64,000 nucleotides of DNA from Fen-1301 sp963786395. Lineage in GTDB: Bacteria > Bacteroidota > Ignavibacteria > Ignavibacteriales > Ignavibacteriaceae. The notes under the pieces were generated by a model. The model made no database searches. It saw nothing but the letters and a program-made list of their open reading frames with translations, and had not been told where the DNA came from. The DNA lies in the NCBI GenBank assembly GCA_963786395.1, contig CAWAZD010000007.1, positions 186,001 to 250,000 on the forward strand. The letters are read 5' to 3'. Positions 36,633 to 45,504 of this stretch are shown here, in pieces (position 1 is the stretch's first letter; every line of letters begins with the position of its first letter). Made by a program: the position numbers and the translations under genes.

Positions 36633-39600
36633 TTATTTCATTAGCATCATTTTATTTATCTTGGTGAACGTTTCATTGCTAGTCACAACTTTTAATCTAT
36701 AAAGATAAACACCGCTTGCTAAGTTGCTTGCGTTAAAGCTTACCTTGTAATTTCCTGCATCCTGAATCTCATTAACAATTGTAGTAACCATCTGGCCTAA
36801 GGAGTTAATGATTTCAAGTTTTACAGTTCCTTTATCTTTCAAGCTATAAGATATAGTAGTCGAAGGATTGAAAGGATTAGGATAGTTTTGTAACAATCCA
36901 AATTCTGTAGGTATTGTACCTAATGCAGAAGTTGTGGTTAAGCTAACTGATGGCATTATATTTCCATCTTTTGAAACAAATTCACTATTAGATGGATCTA
37001 ATTGAATTCCGAAAGAAGTATTGTTCTTGAAATTAGCTGTAGGCTTAAAATTCAATACTAATACATTATTACCTGCTTTTAGAGTCAATGGTTCTTTTCC
37101 ACCGGACATATCTGCCCAGCCGATTGTAATTGTACCATTTACATCTTTAGCAACAATACCTGATGCTATTGAAGATACTCCTTCAAAAGTAGCAAGATTG
37201 TTGGGATAAGTAATACTTAAGCTCATAGCACCGAGTTCAGAATTCTGATCGATTACTACTGGAACTGAGAATTCCTGTGTCGGGCTAACTTTTGCTATAC
37301 CTTTTTCGTGAAGGGACATGAATCCAGCTTTTGGAAGATTGCTTGAATATCCAGTAACATCACCAGCTACAAGTGCAGCAATACTTACGTTACTTACATT
37401 TGCATTTGTAACAGTTATTGTATCTGGAATAAATTGCCAATCTGCTGCTTGGAATGAACTTATCAATCCGGCAAATCTTCTTACTATTAAGAGAGCGTCA
37501 CCGTTTGTAACTCCATTAACAAGATTAACATCGCCAGCAAGTAACTGGATAGGACTGAATGTTCTTAAACCAGCATAATACTGTGAACACCAGAATGCAT
37601 CTGTAGCATTAACAGCTGCAGGAATCCATGCGTTTGAAGTCGTAGCTGAAAGTGCATACGTTCCATTTATAAGATTACCAAAGCTGAAATTACCAAGTGT
37701 ATCTGTAGTAGTAGTTCTTGAACCAGGCATAAGTGTAACTACAACATTCTTTACAGGTTGTAATGATGTTGAAGCGTACTGAACTTTACCTGAAATTGTT
37801 GACAAAGTAACTGCTTTCTTGAATCCGAAAGTAAACTGAGCTCCAGGGAAAGCTACAAGGTTTCCCTGAGAGTTGGTTACTCTTACAATTGGGGCACCGT
37901 TACCTGGATCAAAGTTTGCATATATTCCACCCTGTGCTGTCCAAGGATTAGTTGTAACAAACATTCCTTCTCTTGTTATTAATCTTAGGTTTGCAACACT
38001 ACCATTAGGATAATTTGCGGCTGGGAAACCAGCACCATCCAATTCTATATCAAACAATTGACTTGGTGACATACCGAGAGAAGTATAAATTGACCAATTG
38101 AAATTAGCAGTTGTGTCGATTGTAATGCCATTATAAGTCAATGGGAAACCGGCAGAACCACCTGGGTTTGTATCCTGAACTGCAACAAAGAATGTATTTG
38201 TATTTGATAATATATTGTTGAAAGTTAAGGCAGCTAGCTTATAGTTATTTGGTGTACCAACCGGGAATTCAAATCTTCCAGGAGCTATAGATCCACCAGC
38301 GGCAACATCTTTAGCAACGATACCAACAAAATAACTCATGTTTGATCCAACTAAAGTTCTATCGAATCCCTGATTGCTGGGGCTTTGTACTAATTTAACC
38401 CAATATGGTGAGTCAATTGTAAACAAACCGTCTTTGAAGATAACACTTGAATGATCAGTACCAGTAAGAGCAAGAAGTGAAAGATTACCACCTTTCAGAT
38501 TGATACCCTGAACACTCGTGTTATTTATTGTTAAAGCAACATTAAGAGCTAATGTTGTATTTGTTGGGACAGTCCAGGTCTGTAAAGTACTGCCTACGAA
38601 AGCCAGACTACCTGTACCAGTAACTGTATTTAGGAATGAACCAGTAATACTAAGATTACCATATAAAGAAAGGGTTTTTCCCTTTAGATCAAATGTACCA
38701 GCTACTGTTAAATTATTTGCATTTTGATCTGCAATAAAATCTACTTCAGCACCTGAATTTACTGTAACATTAGGTCTACCTGCATTAACATATTCAAAAC
38801 CAGCATTTCTTGCGCCTGTTTGTGAATAGATAAGATTGTAAACTGTGTTAGCAGCAAGAGTAATGGCTGCATTAACAAAACCACCGTTTATATTAATGGT
38901 TTCACCACCATTAAGAGTGAGTGCAGTTGCAGGAACATTTGCTGCATTAAATATACCGGATTTTAATAATAAAGTTCCGGTACTTGCGAACTGGAATGGA
39001 AGAATAGTATTTAATTGATTAGTAGCAGCGCCTAAATCAACTGTAGTATTTACAACTTGCAGAGTTGCTGCGAGAGGTACTTCTTTTCCCATTGCTGCAG
39101 GAGAAGTAGTAATATTGCTGTAAACTAAATTAACTGTTCCATCGAATACAGGTAATTTTGACAATGAACTTAAATCTGCAACACGGGTAATTGTAACACC
39201 AGTTGCTAAATGCATAACCTTATCAGTCTGGGTGTTTAGAATACCTGAAGATAATTTAAGGTTGTTAAGAACAGTGAATTCATTTGTCGGAGCAACAAGT
39301 GAATTATCAAAAGTAACAGCATTTGTAGCAACAGTATTTGCTATAGTAAGGTTAGAAACTGTAAATCCTGTACCTTGATTAGCAACCTGAGCAACAGATC
39401 CTGTGAACTGAAATTCACCAGTTGTTGCTGTAATAACACCGGTAGCAGTAGTTCTAACGAAATTACCCTGTATAGCAAGAGAGTTAATTCCGAGATCAAG
39501 TGAACCGGCTGTCATTGTGAATAAAGTTCCTACAGAGATTGTATGTGGAGTTGCAGTGCTAGAAGCAATAGACGCACCTGTAGTAGAGTTTATTGCGAAA

Positions 39601-42600
39601 TTACTAAAGGTATAATTATTTGATGCAGTTAATTGTCCTGACATCGTCAACGTACCTGTTCCGGTGAACATTGTAGTTGATGCACTTGCAGAAATTTTAC
39701 CATTTACAAAAGTAAGATTAAAAGTAGCATTAGCAATAGATCCACCGGTAAGAATATAAAGACTGGGGTAACCAGCATTTAATGTACCGGTAAGTGTAAC
39801 ATTAGAACCCAATGTAGTTGCTACAGCGGTTCTAAAGTATGGAAGAGGAGAAACTAAAGTTAAAGTTTGTGGATTAGCCGCAAAAGCAAGATAACCAACT
39901 GATGCTTGGTCAAATGTTCCGCCAGTCTGTGTATATCCACCGCTATTCACATAAAAGTAATCAGTGGCTACTGGAATTGAAACACTACCAGCAGTATGAA
40001 CAACTCCTGCATTAGCGTAAACATAAACACTACTTTGGCTTAATGTTCCTACTGAGAACGAAGCTCCTCCTAAGGTCATAAGACCATAAATAGTTTCGTT
40101 AACACCAGGGACACTTGATACGTATGGTCCCATGGTCAGAACTGTATTTGAAGCCGCGAGTGTTGTAAATGTTCCGGCGAATTTTTTAATATCAAATAAT
40201 GTACAAAGTGTGGTTGAGGCAATTTGAATATTTCCTATTAAAGATGCTCCAGCACTTGTTGTACTACCATTGATTGTGGCAGTTGCACCGGATACTTTTA
40301 TCATTCCGGTACCTGCAGTAGTTAACGAACCTAATATTGTATGCGTTACACTACCTGATAAGTTAAATGTAGCACCAGTAACTTGATTTACTGTACAAAG
40401 TGAATCAATAATTAATATGCCACCAAAGTTTAAGTCAGCTCCTGGTAAATTAACTTGGTTACCAGTTGCACTAACTCTCCATGTTTTTACCAATGGTGCA
40501 TTATTGATAATCTCCGCTCCAACAGTTTGGGGTGCTGTTAAAACGCCTACATATGTAACATCATATTGTACATTAGAACCATCAAATGTTGCTGGTAATG
40601 TAGTAGTAATACCGCCAGCAGTTTGTGGATTTCTGTAAATGGCCGCAACATTTCCAAATGGTGAAAAATCACCACTCAAAACATTTAATGTACCGGTTAC
40701 AAGATATAAACGACCTGTCCATTTAACTGGTCCAACTATATCAGCAAAAAAAGTAGATCCAACATCAATTGTTATATAGGAATAAGCTGATGCGCCTGTA
40801 ATAACATAAGTAGCGCCGGAAAGTCCGCCAGCTACTCCACCGTTAATTGTAGTAAAACCACCAATAACAACACCACCACCACTACCTTCAGTAGCTGTAT
40901 AAGTACCATTATTAGTAATTCTGTTGTTTCCACCATTTAGGATAAGGTTTAAAGTAGCCATATTCAGGTTGGTACTTGCTGAAATAAGTACCTCACCATT
41001 GGCTCTTATAGAATTCAATACGTTGATTACACCACCAGTATTGGTAAAAGTTATCCCTCCAGCCTGGAATAATGTACCGCCATTAATATTCTGAGCGGTA
41101 GTACCATTAAAGAAAAGTGTAGAAGTACCAGCAGCAGTAAATGCTGAAGGAGCAACTGTTCTTGTGAAATCTCCTGTAACTTTAAAAGTTGCAGTTCCAT
41201 TAAGATTAAAACCAATTGCTAAATTCTGTTCTGTATAATTACCGGTTGTTAATGTAATATTATTAGCAACAGTAATAGTACCATTATTCTGTGTTAAACT
41301 TGCAACTGTAATAGGAGCAAGATTAATTGTACCAAAAGTAGTAACACCTGCACCGGTTTTAATAAAAGCCGGGAAGGTACCACCATTAAAAGAGTTAGCG
41401 CCTGAATTAGAGACAGTAACACTTCCACCCAATGAACCGGTTATTGTACCAGTATTTGTAAGGTGGTCAAAATCTCCGGAAAGAGTTAAGGTATTAGCTC
41501 CCAGTGCAATTGTTCCGGAGTTAGTTAAAACATTAGCTATGCTGAATGAAGCATTTGCTGTTATAGTGTTTGTATTTCCAAAAGTACTATTGAAAGTTGA
41601 AACACCATTTATTGTTAAAGGACCGGTATTTGATGCAGCACCAGCTACTGTTGTTGCATTAATAGAGCCTGTACCGTTATTTGTAAAAGTTCCGGTAAGA
41701 GAAACAGGACCAGTTATAGCTAAAGTGCCGCCTGAAACGTTGGCAACTGAACCTATCTGAGATCCTGAAGCAGTACCAGCAAGATTAAGTGTACCACCTG
41801 TTATTTCATTTGTAATATCTAAAGTTACAAATTGACCAACTTTAGTTCCTAATCCTGTCTTAGTTGCAGTAATCTGACCGATAGTTAATGTACCTGCACC
41901 ATGATTTCTCACTGGAGCAGAAACACCAAATCCATAATCGACAACTGTATAAATAAAATTATTAAGAGCGACAGTCGAATTAATAATAATCGAACCGCCA
42001 GCTTGATTTTCAATTAAATAGTTACCAAAGGCTCTATCAGCTGTAAGATAATCAACATTATATGTCAATGGCTGATTAAAAGTAATTGATTGAGTTGAAG
42101 AGTTAACTATTTCTGGTAAATAAGCAGAACTAGAACCATCTCCAATTTTTGCATTTAGAGCACCATTAAATGTTGCAGTACCAGTACCAGAATTTACGAT
42201 ATTGTTGTAATTCAAAGCAACAGTTCCACCAACCGTAAGAGACCCGGCATTAATGATAAAACTTGTTGATGAAATAGGTGAATAAGTAGTAATTCCGCCA
42301 GTAATATTAAGTGTGCCTAAAGCATTATTATTTAAGCCTGAATTACCGGTAAATATTAGATTACCAGCAATAGATGCATTTATAACATTCGTAAAACCAG
42401 TTGTTCCGCCACTAACAGTGACATCACTACTGAATGTAGCTGATGCAGAAGTACCATTCAAAGTAACAATTCCTGCAGAAAGAGAATTTTGGAATTGTGT
42501 ATTACCTGTGTTTTGTACGAATGATCCTGTAGTAGTTATAGCATTAGGGAATGTTAAAGTTGTACCTGCAGTTTTATTGATTGTAATTGAACCTGCACCA

Positions 42601-43271
42601 TAACTTGCTAATTGTCCTTCTTTACCAACTGTAAAAGAGCCACCAGCGTCATATGATAAACTTAAATCACCACCAGAAGTTGGAGCTGCAGTTGTAAAAG
42701 AAGATGAATTATGAATAGCAATTGTTGCAGAAGCAGGTAAAAGCCAGCTGCCAGCATTATCAAGATTAATTGTACTTGAATTTGCAGGACCTGCACCATT
42801 ACCAAGTGTAATTGATCCTGTAGCTTGTCTTAAATAAGCGCCACCAACGGTTGTACCGCTGATATTTAAAGTACCACCGCTAACATTAAAAGTAACAGTA
42901 CCGGCAGTAAGATCTACGATATTGTTAAGTAATGGATAAAAAGTAATATTAATAGTGGAATTCGCTACAAAGCGTGTGAAGGCGGTTGTATTGATGTTCA
43001 GGTCGGAACCAGAACCGTTGGCACCATTATAGATACCAGCCGCTATTGATAGAGTTCCACCAGCAGAAAGATTCGAAAGGCCGGCATTGATTGTCGCCTT
43101 TGGTCCTGATCCTGCAGGATTGTTTGTAGAGTTCTGCCCAGTATACGTATCTGAGCCATTTGTTACGTCAACATAAACCTGACTAAAGGGTTGTGCCCAA
43201 GCCGAGGATGTAAGTAACGCAACAACGAAAAAAAGAAAGCTAACTTTCTTTAAGTAGTCATTAAGCTTCAT
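36633..43271 (-). CDS. Giant T9SS-secreted repetitive surface protein with dockerin-like and cohesin-like domains
   Basis: 2212 residues. A signal peptide (FLFFVVALLTSSAWAQ) is followed by about 1700 residues of Gly/Thr/Asn/Ser-rich beta-strand repeats (recurring T-[LI]-x-[LI]-x-G and N-x-G-T-[IL] units), as in beta-solenoid adhesins. Near 1830-1900 a carboxypeptidase-regulatory-like domain (ISGKVQYAS...TDTLGNFSFGNL) is followed by a dockerin-like pair of F-hands (VNATDAFWCSQYYAG and AGDVNLVNGVTNGDALLIVR, the second lacking the fifth-position Asp). A cohesin-like domain (about 2007-2120) and a type IX sorting domain (YPNPFNPST, ASGVYLYRL) follow. Very likely a surface adhesin or scaffold. Codon bias toward GTA/ACA/CCA repeats produces long antisense open frames that are not genes. 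Confidence 0.85.
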   Translation of the reverse strand: MKLNDYLKKVSFLFFVVALLTSSAWAQPFSQVYVDVTNGSDTYTGQNSTNNPAGSGPKATINAGLSNLSAGGTLSIAAGIYNGANGSGSDLNINTTAFTRFVANSTINITFYPLLNNIVDLTAGTVTFNVSGGTLNISGTTVGGAYLRQATGSITLGNGAGPANSSTINLDNAGSWLLPASATIAIHNSSSFTTAAPTSGGDLSLSYDAGGSFTVGKEGQLASYGAGSITINKTAGTTLTFPNAITTTGSFVQNTGNTQFQNSLSAGIVTLNGTSASATFSSDVTVSGGTTGFTNVINASIAGNLIFTGNSGLNNNALGTLNITGGITTYSPISSTSFIINAGSLTVGGTVALNYNNIVNSGTGTATFNGALNAKIGDGSSSAYLPEIVNSSTQSITFNQPLTYNVDYLTADRAFGNYLIENQAGGSIIINSTVALNNFIYTVVDYGFGVSAPVRNHGAGTLTIGQITATKTGLGTKVGQFVTLDITNEITGGTLNLAGTASGSQIGSVANVSGGTLAITGPVSLTGTFTNNGTGSINATTVAGAASNTGPLTINGVSTFNSTFGNTNTITANASFSIANVLTNSGTIALGANTLTLSGDFDHLTNTGTITGSLGGSVTVSNSGANSFNGGTFPAFIKTGAGVTTFGTINLAPITVASLTQNNGTITVANNITLTTGNYTEQNLAIGFNLNGTATFKVTGDFTRTVAPSAFTAAGTSTLFFNGTTAQNINGGTLFQAGGITFTNTGGVINVLNSIRANGEVLISASTNLNMATLNLILNGGNNRITNNGTYTATEGSGGGVVIGGFTTINGGVAGGLSGATYVITGASAYSYITIDVGSTFFADIVGPVKWTGRLYLVTGTLNVLSGDFSPFGNVAAIYRNPQTAGGITTTLPATFDGSNVQYDVTYVGVLTAPQTVGAEIINNAPLVKTWRVSATGNQVNLPGADLNFGGILIIDSLCTVNQVTGATFNLSGSVTHTILGSLTTAGTGMIKVSGATATINGSTTSAGASLIGNIQIASTTLCTLFDIKKFAGTFTTLAASNTVLTMGPYVSSVPGVNETIYGLMTLGGASFSVGTLSQSSVYVYANAGVVHTAGSVSIPVATDYFYVNSGGYTQTGGTFDQASVGYLAFAANPQTLTLVSPLPYFRTAVATTLGSNVTLTGTLNAGYPSLYILTGGSIANATFNLTFVNGKISASASTTMFTGTGTLTMSGQLTASNNYTFSNFAINSTTGASIASSTATPHTISVGTLFTMTAGSLDLGINSLAIQGNFVRTTATGVITATTGEFQFTGSVAQVANQGTGFTVSNLTIANTVATNAVTFDNSLVAPTNEFTVLNNLKLSSGILNTQTDKVMHLATGVTITRVADLSSLSKLPVFDGTVNLVYSNITTSPAAMGKEVPLAATLQVVNTTVDLGAATNQLNTILPFQFASTGTLLLKSGIFNAANVPATALTLNGGETININGGFVNAAITLAANTVYNLIYSQTGARNAGFEYVNAGRPNVTVNSGAEVDFIADQNANNLTVAGTFDLKGKTLSLYGNLSITGSFLNTVTGTGSLAFVGSTLQTWTVPTNTTLALNVALTINNTSVQGINLKGGNLSLLALTGTDHSSVIFKDGLFTIDSPYWVKLVQSPSNQGFDRTLVGSNMSYFVGIVAKDVAAGGSIAPGRFEFPVGTPNNYKLAALTFNNILSNTNTFFVAVQDTNPGGSAGFPLTYNGITIDTTANFNWSIYTSLGMSPSQLFDIELDGAGFPAANYPNGSVANLRLITREGMFVTTNPWTAQGGIYANFDPGNGAPIVRVTNSQGNLVAFPGAQFTFGFKKAVTLSTISGKVQYASTSLQPVKNVVVTLMPGSRTTTTDTLGNFSFGNLINGTYALSATTSNAWIPAAVNATDAFWCSQYYAGLRTFSPIQLLAGDVNLVNGVTNGDALLIVRRFAGLISSFQAADWQFIPDTITVTNANVSNVSIAALVAGDVTGYSSNLPKAGFMSLHEKGIAKVSPTQEFSVPVVIDQNSELGAMSLSITYPNNLATFEGVSSIASGIVAKDVNGTITIGWADMSGGKEPLTLKAGNNVLVLNFKPTANFKNNTSFGIQLDPSNSEFVSKDGNIMPSVSLTTTSALGTIPTEFGLLQNYPNPFNPSTTISYSLKDKGTVKLEIINSLGQMVTTIVNEIQDAGNYKVSFNASNLASGVYLYRLKVVTSNETFTKINKMMLMK

Positions 43272-43343
43272 TTAATGCTCCGAATTTATTGAAAATATGT
43301 ACTAATTTAGACCGATGTTTAGAGGCATAAATACATTTATCTA

Positions 43344-43359
43344 TACCTTTGCGAGTGTA
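43344..43359. promoter_or_regulatory. Degenerate copy of the 16-bp palindrome upstream of the giant gene
   Basis: TACCTTTGCGAGTGTA has the same 16-base frame as the sites at 43741-45237, but only the left half and the terminal TA are conserved. It lies 73-88 bases before the start of the giant T9SS gene. Weak alone, plausible in context. Confidence 0.35.
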
Positions 43360-43423
43360 AGTTTCCGTCACAATTATTCCTCCAATAATTTATTTTTATT
43401 ATTAATTTTCACAATTATTTGTT

Positions 43424-43651
43424 TTAATCTTTAAGTATCTTTAACATTAAATCTGCCAATGAATGTACTTTCATTTTAAGAAAAATATTTTTATAATGAG
43501 TATTTATGGTATGAAAACTCAGGCACAATTTACTTGCAATTATTTTTTTATCGTCCCCTTGCAGAATATAAGAAGTTATTTCGGCTTCTCTATCCGTCAA
43601 AGAATAGAGATATTTTACTTTTGATTTAAAATCAATATTTGCATAAACCAT
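43424..43651 (-). CDS. Mini LuxR/NarL-type HTH regulator A
   Basis: 75 residues, almost entirely a GerE/LuxR-type helix-turn-helix: LTDREAEITSYILQGDDKK, then the recognition helix region LSFHTINTHYKNIFLKM and VHSLADLMLK. There is no receiver, autoinducer-binding or other sensory domain, and 15 residues before the HTH leave no room for one. It lies directly upstream of the giant surface-protein gene (152 bases) on the same strand. Two 16-bp palindromes of the NarL 7-2-7 type precede it by about 90 and 190 bases. It is paralogous to the two genes at 43945 and 44632. Likely a DNA-binding regulator acting on its own cluster. Confidence 0.8.
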   Translation of the reverse strand: MVYANIDFKSKVKYLYSLTDREAEITSYILQGDDKKIIASKLCLSFHTINTHYKNIFLKMKVHSLADLMLKILKD

Positions 43652-43740
43652 AAAAGACCAACTTTTTCATTTGTAATTTTAAGGGAATTATATTTATTTA
43701 ATTCCGAAATAAATATCTGTTCTAATATTTATAAGATCAA

Positions 43741-43857
43741 TACCACATTTATGGTATATTGCTGGTTTATTCGACATTATATTTGTTTGACAATTGGGTA
43801 TAAAAAGAATGATTGTGGCGAAATTTATTATTAAATCATATTACCTTATTTATGGTA
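43741..43857. promoter_or_regulatory. Two 7-2-7 palindromes upstream of mini-regulator A
   Basis: TACCACATTTATGGTA at 43741-43756 and TACCTTATTTATGGTA at 43842-43857, 101 bases apart. Each is TACC-N8-GGTA with heptamer arms and a two-base TT centre, the geometry of NarL-type operator pairs. They lie 90-206 bases before the start of the gene at 43424-43651. Confidence 0.65.
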
Positions 43858-43944
43858 TTATCTTCGGAAAATAGAAGAGGTAAAGACAAATTTGCAGGTA
43901 CATAGCTTTATAAAAAAAACGAACGAATAGTAAAAGATTTTAAG

Positions 43945-44163
43945 CTATTTAGGTATCTCCAATTTATCTTGATTATTTAATACCGTCATTAATAAGTCTG
44001 TCGCCTTATGAACCCCAACTTTTAGATATATCCTTTTAAAATATGTATTTATTGTGTGATAGCTTAAATTCATAATTTCAGAAATTTTCTTTTTCTTATA
44101 CCCCATGATGATATATTTAATAACTTCTAACTCTCTATCAGTTAAATAATAATGAGCTTTCAT
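43945..44163 (-). CDS. Mini LuxR/NarL-type HTH regulator B
   Basis: 72-residue protein consisting of a LuxR-type HTH: LTDRELEVIKYIIMGYKKK, recognition region LSYHTINTYFKRIYLKV, end VHKATDLLMTVL, plus a short charged tail. It begins only five residues before the domain, so no regulatory domain is present. It shares the rare HTIN-T recognition-helix sequence with its two paralogues, which suggests the same DNA target. Two palindromes precede it at 44269 and 44369. The 293-base gap to gene A holds the palindromes of gene A and no frame. Confidence 0.8.
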   Translation of the reverse strand: MKAHYYLTDRELEVIKYIIMGYKKKKISEIMNLSYHTINTYFKRIYLKVGVHKATDLLMTVLNNQDKLEIPK

Positions 44164-44268
44164 ATTATTAAGTTACAATACGCATTTATGAAATAATCTA
44201 TTCTATAATCCTTTACAACACTATATTGAAATTTGATCGATTAAACATTTAAATATTTTTATTAACCA

Positions 44269-44384
44269 TACCTTTTTTATGGTATATTCAAGAGAATCCA
44301 TTATTATTCATTTATTACATTATCATTCGAAATTCTATCATACTGCAATTATATGACCACTAAACCTATACCACATTTGTGGTA
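44269..44384. promoter_or_regulatory. Two 7-2-7 palindromes upstream of mini-regulator B
   Basis: TACCTTTTTTATGGTA at 44269-44284 and the perfect inverted repeat TACCACATTTGTGGTA (arms TACCACA/TGTGGTA, TT centre) at 44369-44384, exactly 100 bases apart. They lie 106-221 bases before the start of the gene at 43945-44163. The rest of this 468-base gap is AT-rich with no frame. Confidence 0.68.
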
Positions 44385-44631
44385 ACAATCAACCCACAAA
44401 AAATAATCTATTTTCTATTTCAAAACAAATATTTTTGTTTCTAAATAGGATATTTTATTTTAATTAAATTTATTTTACTTCGGCTTCAAAATGGGGAATA
44501 AATTAAAGTTTGCCCATGTTCACAAAATAATCTGAATTTGTAAATATTTTGATAAATTTTCGGTTGGAGGATAAAAGTGAAGTTTGAGTGTTGTTTTAGA
44601 AAAGATCCCTGATTGGTTTTTATTATATTTT

Positions 44632-44868
44632 CTAATTATTCCTATATTCAAAAACTTTTAATACCAATTCGCTTATGGAATGAATCTGCATTTTAATAAA
44701 GATATGTTTATAATGTGTGTTGATAGTGTGATAACTTAAAAACAATATTTTGGATATTTCTTTTTTATCATAACCTTGCAGGATGCAGTCTAAAATTTCC
44801 ATTTCCCTCTGTGTTAAAGAATAATTTGAAAGTATCTCGTTTTTCAAATTCATGCCTACCAATCCCAT
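44632..44868 (-). CDS. Mini LuxR/NarL-type HTH regulator C
   Basis: 78 residues: an N-terminal 15-residue lead, then the HTH LTQREMEILDCILQGYDKK, recognition region LSYHTINTHYKHIFIKM, and IHSISELVLKVF. The start ATG at 44868 has a GGAG site about 10 bases upstream; a second Met lies at residue 6. Unlike A and B it carries a palindrome copy across its own start codon (44857-44872) and four more upstream (44983-45237). That arrangement would let a bound regulator block its translation or transcription start, an autorepression design. Same-strand order is C-B-A-giant gene. Confidence 0.8.
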   Translation of the reverse strand: MGLVGMNLKNEILSNYSLTQREMEILDCILQGYDKKEISKILFLSYHTINTHYKHIFIKMQIHSISELVLKVFEYRNN

Positions 44869-44872
44869 GGTA
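44857..44872. promoter_or_regulatory. Palindrome overlapping the start codon of mini-regulator C
   Basis: TACCAATCCCATGGTA, TACC-N8-GGTA with heptamer arms and CC centre. The ATG of the gene (44866-44868) lies inside the right arm. It could be an autorepression operator; a coincidental match through the coding sequence is possible. Confidence 0.45.
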
Positions 44873-44982
44873 CTTATTCTCCAAATGTATTAATTGATAA
44901 TTATCTTTTGCGATCCTAAGCCTTAATAAAGATATTTAATTTTTTAATTAACTATAATTACAAAATATTATTGTAATATTCA

Positions 44983-45237
44983 TACCATGTCTATGGTATT
45001 TGTAAAATTCTGGCATTGTATATAATTTTGTTTAGTATGTAATTATTATGTACCATATTTGTGCTATTTTTCTTCTTTTTTTATTTTTGAGCGATACCAC
45101 ATCTGTGCTATTATTTAATATTCATGCTTTTTCATTTTTATCTTTTTCGTTTATTTATTAAGATCTCAATACAGGCAGGATATAATATCCTGGATATGCT
45201 ATAATTCAACACATAACATTTTACCACGCTTATGGTA
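44983..45237. promoter_or_regulatory. Cluster of four 7-2-7 palindromes in a divergent gap
   Basis: TACCATGTCTATGGTA (44983-44998), TACCATATTTGTGCTA (45051-45066), TACCACATCTGTGCTA (45095-45110) and TACCACGCTTATGGTA (45222-45237). Two have the outer GGTA changed to GCTA. They occupy the 636-base gap between regulator C (minus) and the glycosyltransferase gene at 45505 (plus), so either or both could be controlled. No frame is seen in this gap. Confidence 0.65.
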
Positions 45238-45504
45238 CATGGATATTCAGAATGTTTTTTGTTTATGTTTTAATATTTAATAATCGGATTACGCGATAAT
45301 ATGGTATTGATAAATACTCAACCAGAGCATTGAAAGAATTATTTTTGCTAACAATTGAACCAAAAAGACAATCCTGTCAGATTACATTCGATTTCGAATA
45401 ATGTTTTTACATCCATTCAACCCAATTAAGGGTCTGCCGAATACAATTAAAATTCAAAAGAATTGTATATTTACCCTATTATTTAATTCTTTTGTGAATA
45501 ACAT

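Noticed and set aside
36633..43271. Several antisense open frames of 60-100 residues opposite the giant surface-protein gene
   Set aside because: They come from the repetitive Thr/Val/Gly codons of the real gene; their products are low-complexity Pro/Val strings with no ribosome-binding sites.
45290..45306. TACGCGATAATATGGTA as a further palindrome
   Set aside because: Seventeen bases and only the right half matches; treated as chance.
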